Shown: positions 34,918 through 43,963 of the stretch, piece after piece | How positions within the stretch are numbered: position 1 is the first letter of the stretch | How the letters are laid out: each line of letters starts with the position of its first letter | NCBI RefSeq assembly: GCF_022682495.2 | Contig: NC_071389.1 | Span: 106,371,951-106,435,950, forward strand | Direction of reading: 5' to 3' | DNA from: Desmodus rotundus | Lineage: Eukaryota; Chordata; Mammalia; Chiroptera; Phyllostomidae | DNA: 64,000 nt | Notes under the pieces: generated by a model | Database searches by the model: none | What the model saw: only the letters and a program-made list of their open reading frames with translations | Told to the model about the DNA's origin: nothing | Program-made: the position numbers and the translations under genes

Positions 34918-35204
34918 TGTCAGGATGGATGGGGATATCCGCCTGGCAACCTGAGCCCGAGGGGAACCACCAATGATGGACTGCGGCTTTGTTCCAGGAG
35001 ACCAATCCCTAGCCCCCAAGGGGAGCCAACCATAATTTGGTGCATAAAACCCCGCCATGTTCCCTGCTTGGGCGCGACTTCCTCAGCCCACTCTGCGGAC
35101 CGGAGAACTTTACCGGGGAGCGCAAACCCCAATAAAGCTCTGTACTGCCTAATTTTGTGGTTGATTGGCATTTCTTCCTCGGCGGAGCCTAAGAAAACCT
35201 TTCA
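34918..35204 (+). mobile_element. 3' LTR of the provirus
   Basis: It starts TGTCAGG and ends CTTTCA, with a TATA-like ATAAAA near 35043 and AATAAA at 35131-35136. It is longer than the 5' LTR by the 23-bp indel. A clear polypurine tract is not obvious just upstream (AAAGAGGTTGGAA at best). A C-run (34841-34855) lies about 60 bp before it. Confidence 0.9.
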
Positions 35205-35683
35205 GTTTACCTTTAATTTCATTCATGATGACCTTCATCATGAGGAACTGCTTTATGTAGTCAAATTTGTTAGATTCGGCTCTATGTTTTCTTGCTTTCA
35301 CGTGGACACTCTATTGTCCCAGCACCATTTATGAAGCAAGCCTTCCTTTCTGACTACACCGTGGTATCATTTGTGTTGTCCCAAGTGTCCATATACATCT
35401 GACTGGCTGGGCGTGATGTTGTTTTCCATTGTTTTATTTTGTCTGTGCTGGTGCCAATACCACACTGCTGTGACTCTGATAACTTTTTAACTAGCCTTGG
35501 TATCTGGTAGATCATGTACTGTGGCATTTCTCTTCTTTGAGAATGTCTCAGTTATTCTTGATCTATGATGTCCCATATTTATTATAGAATCAGCTTGTCA
35601 GGTTACAGAAAGTCCTATTGCTATCTTTGATTGGAATTAAAGAACTCTACAGACCACTTTGGGGAGAACTGATATCTTTACAA
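35205..35683 (-). mobile_element. Host L1, ORF2 C-terminal segment, antisense
   Basis: Typical antisense L1 ORF2 wording: 'attgtcccagcaccatttatgaag', 'gtgccaataccacactgctgtgactctgataac', 'agaatcagcttgtcagg'. It continues the L1 at 32085-32353 after the provirus. TACAA at 35679-35683 is the left target duplication of the next insertion. Confidence 0.8.
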
Positions 35684-36055
35684 TGTCAAGAAGTATGAAG
35701 GGTCTGATATTTTGCCTTGTGTGAAAGCTAACAAGTTAGCCTGTCTCAGTTTTATGGATGCTGGCAGAAAACACACCACCTCTGGATCAGAGACAAAGGA
35801 CTTTGTTACTCCCAGCACAGTGTAATAGTGGACTTGTCAGTTCGGAGTCCCAGTTCCCACAGAACAATGCAAATAAGACACCTAAACACATAGTGGGCTG
35901 TGTTAAGGAGAGAAACTCTGAGTCTGGGGAAATCAAATCTTCTATAATGGGAAGTAAACAAATCTGTCTAATATACACATCCTGAGACAATAAGTCAGTG
36001 ACTGTTCCAATAGATGCAGATATATGAGGGGCCCATGGAGAATGGTCTCCTAACA
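35684..36055 (-). mobile_element. Solo LTR (372 bp) inside L1
   Basis: It is bounded by TG (35684) and CA (36055) and flanked by TACAA on both sides (35679-35683, 36056-36060). The L1 text continues without loss across the two flanks. On the minus strand it starts TGTTAGGAGACC and has an AACAAAGTCC segment where the poly(A) signal would be. A 5-bp duplication suits ERV1 or ERVL. The family is not named. Confidence 0.8.
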
Positions 36056-36060
36056 TACAA

Positions 36061-36248
36061 TATTGAGTCTTTCATTGTACATCCCGAAGAAGGCCTTTGT
36101 TTATTTAGGCCTTCTTTGTCTTTTTATTACCCTCTTTCTTATCTCAATAATGCATTTATAGTTTCTTGTACACATTTTAATGGAATTATTCCTAAGCATT
36201 TTATATTTCTAAAAAATTTTAAGTCACATAATTTTTAAAATCTCACTT
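36061..36248 (-). mobile_element. Host L1, ORF2 segment, antisense
   Basis: 'attgagtctttcattgtacatcc' continues directly from 35683 in the L1 reading. It ends at the Ves insertion. Confidence 0.7.
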
Positions 36249-36263
36249 AAAAAAACTCATTTG

Positions 36264-36456
36264 TGCCCTAGCTGGTGTAGCTCAGTGGATTGAGCATGGG
36301 CCTGCAAGCCAAAGGATTACTGGTTCGATTCCCAGTCAGGGCACATGCCTGGGTTGCAGGCCAGGCCCCCCAGTAGAGGGCGTGCAATAGGGAACCACAC
36401 ATTGATGTTTCTCCCTCCCTTTCCCAGCTCTCTAAAAATAAATAAATAAAATCTTT
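36264..36456 (+). repeat. Ves-type tRNA-derived SINE, sense
   Basis: The tRNA-like head has an A box near 36276-36287 (TAGCTCAGTGGA) and a B box GGTTCGATTCC at 36322-36332. The body contains 'gggcacatgcctgggttgcaggcc', and the tail is CT-rich and then (AAAT)n. Duplications of 15 bp flank it with one mismatch: AAAAAAACTCATTTG (36249-36263) and AAAAAAACTCACTTG (36457-36471). It is the best preserved Ves copy here. Confidence 0.95.
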
Positions 36457-36471
36457 AAAAAAACTCACTTG

Positions 36472-36576
36472 CCAATCAGAAATACAACTGATTTTTATCC
36501 ATCAATGCTAAATCTAACAAATTTGCTACATTCACCAATTCTAATATTTATAGGTAATTAAAAATTTTTCATGGAT
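36472..36576 (-). mobile_element. Host L1 segment between Ves and LTR
   Basis: Short AT-rich continuation of the antisense L1. Its last six bases, ATGGAT (36571-36576), are the left target duplication of the next LTR. Confidence 0.5.
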
Positions 36577-37138
36577 TGATGCAGACCCCGGCCTGCAGGG
36601 TCTTTGTGTTGTGGATGAGATGAACAAATTCACACAGACTGCAGAAGTCCTGTGGAGGAGAAGGGATGGCCTTCTGAGTGAGAGAGGGCCCTGACCCCTG
36701 CTTGGACAGGCTTTTATTGCTTTTCTGGGCACATTACATCAAGGATGGTCCTCATTTACTATGCACGGGTTTGCTTTAGGTGGTTACCTTTTACAGAAAA
36801 CAAAGTACAGAATGTTGCTAATTACATCAAAGAAGAAGGATATTTGCAAATGCAAAGGAAAAAGTGGTTGAACTGGTTACACTCTATGCTAAATCTTTAG
36901 CATAGATTTTAGGAAGTTACTTTAAAGATATGCAGTAAACATTTGCTGCCTCAATTCAGGGTGAGGGAGTTTTAGCAAAAGCAAGACTCAAAGCAGCCTA
37001 GGTACAATGCAGGCCTGATTCCCCATGGGAGAACCTATCCATGGGTGTGGGTCCTGTGTGCTGACCTCACTCCCCATCGGTTTTCCAAAATCAGGGGCTG
37101 GGCTACATTCTCCATGCCACACGGAACAGTCCCCTATA
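36577..37138 (-). mobile_element. Solo LTR, ERV2-like, short form (copy 2, 562 bp)
   Basis: Same family as 20184-20746. ATGGAT flanks both sides (36571-36576, 37139-37144). On the minus strand it starts TATAGGGGACTG and ends ...CTGCATCA. AATAAA is read at plus 36713-36718. A 63-codon minus-strand frame inside is not a gene. Confidence 0.9.
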
Positions 37139-37144
37139 ATGGAT

Positions 37145-38024
37145 ACAATTACGTCATTTATGAATAATAGTAGTTTCATTTATTTTATACATATATGAAA
37201 TAAATAAATATATAAAAACTAGGTTTTTTTTATTACTTTACTGTCCTGGCTAGATTATCTAGTATGATGACAGATGTAATGACAATGGGCATCCTTATCT
37301 GATCTCAGAAGAAAACGTTTTAACACTTGACCAATAAGTGTGGTGTTGGCTGTAGGTTTTTTTTTTTTTTATAGAAACATTATATCAGTTCCTTCCTATT
37401 TCTGGTTTGCTGAGAGAGTTTTTCTTTCCTTTATCATGAAATGAAATGTTGAATTTTATCAAATGTCTTTTCTAAATGCATTGAGTCGATTGTCTCACTT
37501 TCCCCCTTTACTTTGTTAATTTGATGAATTATATAGATATTACAACCTTTAAGTTAACCTTCTGGAATAAACCTAACTTAGTCATGTATTACTCTTTTTT
37601 ATAATATCCTATCAGGATTCGGTATTAATTTTATGCTGGGTCATATGACTATTAGATGGACTCCTATGAAATTGCTGATATTCAGTCATTTTTCACCTAC
37701 ACAAACATCCATTTTACAAGGTTCATCCTAATATTGTAAAGTATTCCTAATTTTTTTATCTGTAAGAGATTGTGATAAATTAGCACTATTGCTTCCTTAA
37801 ACATCTGGAAGAATATACTGACAAATCTATTTAGATTCTTAATTATAGATCAAATTATTTAATATTTATATGACATTCAAATTTTCTATTTTTGCTGAAT
37901 ATTGTTTTGGTAAGCTGTACTTTTATTTAATAAATTGAACATTTCAACTAAAATTTAAAAACATTGTAAAATCGTTCATAATATTTTCTTTTAATGTCTG
38001 TGCACTCTGTACTATTTCATTTTT
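37145..38024 (-). mobile_element. Host L1, ORF2 middle (reverse transcriptase) segment, antisense
   Basis: Antisense L1 wording ('gttttatcaaatgtctttt'-type at 37456-37476, 'agttaaccttctggaataaacc' at 37552-37574) from the RT region. It is cut at CTGTACTATTTCATTTTT (38007-38024), which recurs at 47117-47134 after the large HAL1. Confidence 0.7.
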
Positions 38025-38204
38025 AAATTATATTTTATCATTTTTTTCTTAAACATCTTCATTGAAGTATGTCACATACCATAACATTCACTTATTTAAA
38101 ATGTATAATTCAGTGGTTTTTAGTATATTCACAGAGTTGCACAACAGTCATTACAAGAATTTTTTTAGTGTTTTTACATCTTTTAAACAATTATATATAT
38201 AGGC

Positions 38205-39140
38205 CTATATCGCTATGAACTTCCCTCTCAGGACTGCCTTCACTGTGTCCCATAAGTTTTGAACTGTTGTTTGTTCATTTTCATTTGTTTCCAGAAACGT
38301 TTTGATTTCTTCCTTGATCTCATTGTTAACCCATTCATTGTTTAATAACATGTTATTCAATCTCCATGAATTTGAATGGATTTGAATTTTTTCCTCAAGG
38401 TTGATTTCTAGTTTCAAGCCCTTGTGGCCTGAGAAAATGCTTAATATGATTTCAACTTTCTTGAATTCTTTAAGGCTTGTTTTGTGCCCTATTATGTGGT
38501 CTATCTTTGAAAATGTTCCGTGTGCATTTGAATAGAATGTATTTTGCTTTCTTTGGGATGGAAATTTCCATATATATCAGTTAAGTGCATTTGATCTAGG
38601 ATATTGTTTAATGCTGCAATATCCGTTGATTTTTTGTTTGGAAGATCTATCCATTTTTGACAGTGGAGTGTTAAAATCCCCTGCTATAATTGTTTTGCTG
38701 TCTATATCTTTCTTGAAGTTCTCCAAAATTTTCTTTATGTATTTGGGTACTCCTATGTTGGGTGCATATAAGTTTATAATGTTTATATGTTCTTGATGGA
38801 TTCTTCCCTTGAGTATTACAAAGTGTCCTTCTGGGTCTCTTTTTATGGCCTTCGTTTTGAAGTCTATTTTGTTGCATATAAGTATTGCTACCCTGGCTTT
38901 TTTTTCCTGTCCATTTACTTGGAATATTTTTTTACATCACTTCACTTTCAGTCTGTGTAGGTCTTTCGTTCTGAGGTGGGTCTCTTATAGGTAACATGTT
39001 TGGGTCATGTTTTCTTATCCATTCAGCTATTCTATGTCTTTTGATTGGAGCATTTACTCCATTTACATTTAAGGTTATTATTGATAGGTACTTATTCATT
39101 GCCATTTTACTCCCTTCGTACCTGTGTTCATCTCTTTCTC
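38205..39140 (-). pseudogene. L1-b ORF2 N-terminal part (endonuclease plus start of linker)
   Basis: Translated fragments match L1 ORF2p. The minus-strand frame 38417-38205 has the segment around [22 protein letters not shown] and [16 protein letters not shown], which lies just after the endonuclease domain in L1 ORF2p. The frame 38877-38671 belongs to the endonuclease itself. Similarity stops at the GKFIA-like motif, roughly residue 300 of about 1275. Frameshifts and stops make it inactive. Confidence 0.75.
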
Positions 39141-39179
39141 ACTCTTTTTCTTCCTTTTCTTAAAGCACTTCCTTTAGCA

Positions 39180-39714
39180 TATCTTGTAGTGCTGGTTTGG
39201 TGGAGGTGCAGTCTTTGAGCCTTCTTTTGTCTGGGAATCTCTTTATTTGGCCTTTCATTTTAAATCAGAGCCTTTCTTGATAGAGTAGTCTTGGTTGCAG
39301 GCCTTTGCTTTTCATTACTTGGAATATTCCTCATCAATCTCTTCTGGCTTGGAGTGTTTCCATTGAGAAGTCAGCTGCTAGCCTTATTGGGGATCCCTCA
39401 TATGTTACTTCCTGTTTCTCCCTTGCTGCCTTTAAGAGTCCCTCTTTGTCTTGGAATTTTGCCATTTTAATTATGATGTGTCTTAGAGTGGGTCTCTTTG
39501 GGTTCCTCTTGATTGGGACCATCTGTGCTTCCTGTATTTGTGTGAATTTTTCTCTCATCAAATTATGGAAGTTTTCCATCATTACTTTTTCAAATAGGTT
39601 TTCTATCCCTTTCTCTTCTTCTCCTTCTGGTATCCATATTATATGGATGTTATTATGTTTCATGCTGTCCTGCAGTTCCCTTAACCCATCTTTGTTCATT
39701 TTTAGTCTTTTTTT
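39180..39714 (-). pseudogene. L1-b ORF1, C-terminal half
   Basis: The minus-strand frame 39699-39334 (121 codons) carries the RRM/CTD signature of ORF1p: I-PEGEEEKGIENLF, a ENFHNLM-like helix, then RHIIIKMAKFQDKE and AAREK. The N-terminal coiled coil is at 41970-41729, on the other side of HAL1-b. The copies of GCTTTTCTTGCTCTTT at the two break points prove the split. Confidence 0.8.
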
Positions 39715-39730
39715 GCTTTTCTTGCTCTTT
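39715..39730. repeat. 16-bp target-site duplication of HAL1-b (left)
   Basis: GCTTTTCTTGCTCTTT is identical to 41713-41728. Confidence 0.95.
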
Positions 39731-40144
39731 TTTAAAAAACATATTTATTGATTATGTTATTACAGTTGTCCCATTTCCCCCCCTTCACTCCACTCCATCC
39801 TGCACACCCCCTCCCTCCCACATTCCCCCCTTATAGTTCATGTCCATGGGTCATACTTATAAGTTCTTTGGCTTCTACATTTCCTATACTATTCTTACCC
39901 GAGCACCCTGTCTATTTTCTACCTACCATTTATGCTACTTATTCTCTGTACCTTTCCCCCCTCTCTCCCCCTCCCACTCCCCTGTTGATAACCCTCCATG
40001 TGATCTCCATTTCTGTGGTTCTGTTCCTGTTCTAGTTGTTTGCCTAGTTTGCTTTTGATTTAGGTGTGGTTGTTAGTAACTAACTGTGAGTTTGCTGTCA
40101 TTTTTACTGTTTATATTTTTTATCTTCTTTTTCTTAGATAAATC

Positions 40145-40660
40145 CCTTTAACATTTCCGATAATAAGGGCTTGGTGATGATGAACTCCTTTAACTTGACC
40201 TTATCTGAGAAGCACTTTATCTGTCCTTCCATTCTAAATGAAAGCTTTGCTGGATAGAGCAACCTTGGTTGTAGGTCCTTGCCTTTCATGACTTTGAATA
40301 CTTCTTTCCAGCCCCTTCTTGCCTGTAAGGTCTCTTTGGAGAAATCAACTGACAGTCTTATAGGAACTCCTTTGTAGGTAACTCCTTTGTGTCCTTTTCT
40401 CTTGCTGCTTCTAAGATTCTCTTCTTCTGTTTCATCTTGGCTAATGTAATTATGATGTGCCTTGTTGTGTTCCTCCTTGGGTCCAGCTTCTTTGGGACTC
40501 TCTGAGCTTCCTGGACTTTCTGGAAGTCTATTTCCTTTGTCAGATTAGGGAAGTTCTCCTTCATTATTTGTTCAAATAAGTTTTCAATTTTTTGTTCTTC
40601 CTCTTCTCCTTCTGGTACCCCTATAATTCGGATGTTGGAATGTTTAAAGATGTCTGGAGG
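40145..40660 (-). pseudogene. HAL1-b ORF1 (disrupted)
   Basis: The frame 40564-40358 keeps KENFPNLTKEIDFQKVQEAQ, RNTTRHIIITLAKMKQ and AAREKD, the ORF1p RRM/CTD region. A short duplicated stretch around 40366-40392 (CTCCTTTGTAGGTAACTCCTTTG), absent from HAL1-d, shifts the frame right after AAREKD. The C-terminal remainder lies in another frame. Confidence 0.8.
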
Positions 40661-40969
40661 TTCCTAAGCCTCTTCTCATTTTTTTAAAATTCTTGTTTCT
40701 TCATTCTTTTCTGATTGGATGTTTCTTTCTTCCTTCGGTCCACACTGTTGATCTGAGTCCCAGTTTCCTTCCCCTCACTATTGGTTCCCCGTATATTTTC
40801 CTTTGTCTCTCTTAGCATAACCTTCATTTTTTCATCTAATTTGCAACCAAATTCAACCAATTCTGTGAGCTTCCTGATTACCAGTGTTTTGAACTGTGTG
40901 TCTGATAGGTTGGCTATCTCTTTGCTGCTTAGTTGTATTTTTCTGGAGCTTTGATCTGTTCTTTCATTT

Positions 40970-41712
40970 GGGACTTTTTTTTTTTTGGTCTTGGCACGCC
41001 TGTTACATAAAGGGGCGGCGCATTAGGTGTTCACCGAGGCAGGGTAATGCTGGTCGCTGTGCTGTGATGCTGTATGTGGAGGAGGGGCCAAGAGGGAGCA
41101 ATGGCGCTTGGTCCACTCTCTGCTGGATTCCAGTCACTCCCTCCACTACCCACAATCAAACTGGGCCCCTCTGGTGGTGATTCCTGAGTGGGTGGGCTTG
41201 TGCAGGCTCTAGGCCCCTGTGGGTCTCTCCAAGGAACTCTCCTGTGAGGCTGGGAGTTTATCCTGCTGCCGCCTCAACCCCCACGGGTGATTTCAATCAG
41301 AGGTTTGAGGCTTTATTTCCCCATGCTGGAGCCCTGGGTTGCATGGTCTGCTTCACTCCCCTGCCATTCCTCCCACTTTATCTATGTGTGAATGTGGGGT
41401 TGCAGGGTCTGCCAGCCACCACCTGTGGGATCTGCTAGCTGCAGGCTGGCCTGCCCCATTCCACAATCCACCACCTCACTGGGTCCGCCAGCTGCCGCCT
41501 TGCCGCAAGTCCTCTCCACCCCAGCTGCCGTTCTCCGCCCCTCCTACTGGTCAGGATGAATGTTTCTTCTTAATCTCCTTGGTTGTCGGACTTCCATACA
41601 GTTCGATTTCCTGTCAGTTCTGGTTGTTTTTTGTTTTTAAATGTTGTTGTCCTCTTGGTTGTGTGAGGAGGCACAGTGTGTCTACTTACGCCTCCATCTT
41701 GGCCAAAAGTCC
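40970..41712 (-). promoter_or_regulatory. GC-rich 5' leader/promoter region of HAL1-b
   Basis: It is much richer in G+C than its surroundings and lies at the 5' end of the element, where L1-type elements keep an internal promoter. HAL1-d has the matching region at 63660-64000. The promoter role is inferred from L1 biology. Confidence 0.5.
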
Positions 41713-41728
41713 GCTTTTCTTGCTCTTT

Positions 41729-42000
41729 ATGGGAGTTTTTTCTACCTTGTTCTTTAGCTCGCTGATTTGATCCTTTGGTTCATCTAGCCTGCTTTTGATT
41801 CCTTCTACTGTGTTCTTCAATTCCAAGATTGTATTCTTCACTTCCTCTTGGCCCTTGTTGATAGTTTCTATGTCCTTTTTTATGCTGATATAGTTTGCAG
41901 TAAGTTCCTCATAGTTTCCCTGTAGTTTTTGGTAATTCTCAGTGAGCTTATTGAGCTTCCTTATAACCATTGCTTAGAACTCAATATCTGATAGTTGACT
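41729..42000 (-). pseudogene. L1-b ORF1, N-terminal coiled coil
   Basis: The minus-strand frame 41970-41686 has long heptad-like runs (KLTENYQKLQGNYEELTANY, later ISELKNKVEK) typical of the trimerising coiled coil of ORF1p. It is cut by HAL1-b at 41728. Confidence 0.8.
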
Positions 42001-43793
42001 GGCCTCTATTTCAGTTAGCATTCTTTCTGAGGATTCTTCCTTTCCTTTCATTTGGGATTTGTTCCTTTGTCTTCCCATTGTTTGTGAGACTCTTCTTGTT
42101 AGCCTCTGCTTTTCAAATTGATTTTTCTGACTCCCTGAGTTTGTGGTGTGAACTTCTAAGGTAGGAGGCCTGTGAGATTCAGTGGTTCATTCTCCTTAAT
42201 CACCTGAATGAGATGCTTTTGGGATGCCCTTTATACTGTTTATGTGGGCTTTCTGGATGTAATTGAGTTTTGATTGTTGTTGGGTCTTCTTTGGTGGGTG
42301 CTTCCCTCTAGCTGGTTGACTGAGGGTCATTCTGCCTGCCACATCTTGTGCTCTGTTGTGCAGGTGCTACCAGAAGAAAACCACAAAGCTTAGGGAACAA
42401 ATCCACATTCTCACAAGTATCTCCCACCTCCAATTCCACTACCCACAGCAAATGAACCAGTATTAATAAGGGTGTAAAGAGATTAAGAGTATTATAAGAA
42501 AGGAGAGAAATAAGCTATAGTATAAATTCTAGTGACTTAGTATGTACAAACTTGCTGGACAAGAAATGAATGTTAAAAAGTTATGCAGGAAAGAAACTAT
42601 CACTAATCATGGAGAATACCACAGTGGATTTTGTCTTGGTAGCCTCTAGTATTTGCCACTGTTTTTTCTTTGTGGATTCGCTACTGGTGATGTCAGATGT
42701 TGACCCCATCTGACCTTAGGCAGCCTGCTCTGAGACTGCCAGAGATTTAGTGTCCGTGGCTGACTCCTTCAGTTAATGTAGTCACTCAGCAGTGAGGCTT
42801 AAGTCCCATAGGGTGGGGCAGAATCCCTCCTGAGATTGGGGCTGTTGTTTCCCCTTAGGCTTCTGCCCTTGGAGTGGAGTGGTTGCCTGAGCAGGATGGC
42901 TGTTGCAGTATGGGTGCTGACTCAGTACCGGAACCCCAGTAGCCACTCTCTCAGTTCTCTCCCCATAGCCTCCATTCCCAGTATCTTCTCAAGAGTGTCT
43001 AGTTCACTCCACCCTGCTTTGCTAGGAACCTACTGTCTGTGGCTGTCTCCTTCAGTTGTTAATCTAGTCAGTGTGCACTCAGCAGTCAGGCTTAAGCACC
43101 ACAGAGGTGGGGAGACTCTCTCTTGGGGGTGGGGCTATTGTTTCCCCTCAGGCTGCTGATGCACTCATAGGGGAGTGGTTTTCCTGAGCATGATAGCTGC
43201 TGCCATATAGGGAATGACTCAGCACTGGGATCCCAGTGTCTATTCTCTCAGCACTCCCCCCAAAGCTTCCTTCCCCAGTCTCTCCTCAAGCATCTGTAGC
43301 CAACTCTGCCCACTCCCCATTTTCCAGAGCCCCAGGTAAGTGGCAGCAAATGAAAATTTGTGCATTGGCCCTTTAAAAAGCTCTTTGTGTCTCCAGCTGT
43401 CCATCTCTTGTAGAGAACAACCCAGCCACTTTTTGCTGCCAGTTGTTATATGCATACTTTTAGGGCTCTGGTGCTCTAGGCTGGGGATCCCAGCTTAATG
43501 TTTAGACCTCATTCTTCTGAGGGGGATCCAACTGGCCGCTTAACTATCCCTCCAGCGCTGCTGCCTGTGGGTGCCCAGCCAGCCCTCTCAAGTCTCTACC
43601 ACACTCCTTACCAGACAGGTTGTGCCAAAACTGGTTCTTCTGTCTGTTTGAGGTTATAAGGCTTCTCTCTTGCTATTGCTCAGTTGTTTGTTCTGGGTGA
43701 TTTCTCCACAATTTAGTTGTAATTACAGATTGCTCCTAGGAGGAGGTTAGTGTGACCTCCATTCACTCCTCTGCCATCTTGCCAACCCATTCT
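42001..43793 (-). promoter_or_regulatory. L1-b 5' UTR
   Basis: Upstream of ORF1 on the minus strand, non-coding, ending at the 5' terminus with GGCAAGATGGCAGAGGAG near 43770-43788. A block of about 300 bp appears twice within it (about 42720-42990 and 43020-43260, both with 'ctcagcagt..ggcttaag' and 'tgttgtttcccct'). This suggests monomer-like tandem units, as in some L1 promoters. Confidence 0.6.
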
Positions 43794-43963
43794 AAATTAT
43801 GTTTTAAAGTTTAGGCTATAAATGTTGTCTCAATTTTTCCCCCTTTCTACATAACCACCCCCCCACTCCCTCAGGCCATCCCCACACCATTTTCCATGTC
43901 CGTGGGTCATGTATTTATGTTCTTTGGCTGCTCTATTCCATATGCTGTACTTTATATCCCCAG

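Larger units (their letters stand above)
32354..35204 (+). mobile_element. Internally deleted class I (gamma-like) provirus, tRNA-Phe type primer site
   Basis: Two LTRs (32354-32617 and 34918-35204) in the same orientation enclose 2300 bp of gag-pro sequence. The flanking pentamer GTTTA is identical on both sides (32349-32353, 35205-35209), so both ends are original. Pol after the protease region and all of env are missing; gag-pro sequence passes into GC/C-rich sequence and then the 3' LTR. Gag and protease are broken. By my count the LTRs differ at about 19 of 264 aligned positions (about 7%), plus one indel of about 23 bp. It lies inside the antisense host L1. Confidence 0.9.
39731..41712 (-). 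mobile_element. HAL1-b: full-length HAL1 inserted in L1-b ORF1
   Basis: Only 1982 bp separate perfect 16-bp duplications (39715-39730, 41713-41728), so the true element length is known. The 5' end starts GGACTTTTGGCCAAGATGGAG, a GC-rich leader follows, ORF1 spans about 40660-40145, and a short pyrimidine-rich (plus-strand) 3' UTR ends at 39731. There is no trace of ORF2. It is closely similar to HAL1-d at 62412-64000. Confidence 0.9.
38039..43793 (-). mobile_element. L1-b: L1 with both ends but no reverse transcriptase, antisense
   Basis: Minus-strand order: 5' leader (43793 to about 42000), ORF1 (about 42000-41729, interrupted, then 39714-39180), the start of ORF2 with the endonuclease (about 39140-38205), then at once a short 3' UTR and A-rich tail (38165-38039). 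RT and the C-terminal part of ORF2 are absent. Near-duplicates AAATTATATTTTAT (38025-38038) and AAATTATGTTTTAA (43794-43807) flank it, so it inserted into the HAL1-c tail. HAL1-b is nested in its ORF1. Confidence 0.7.

Noticed and set aside
36264..36340. tRNA gene (clear A and B boxes)
   Set aside because: It is the head of a Ves SINE with CT/A-rich tail and 15-bp duplications, and does not fold as a full tRNA ending in CCA.
39305..40058. Plus-strand frames of 148 and 95 codons
   Set aside because: They are the antisense of L1-b ORF1 and the HAL1-b 3' UTR.
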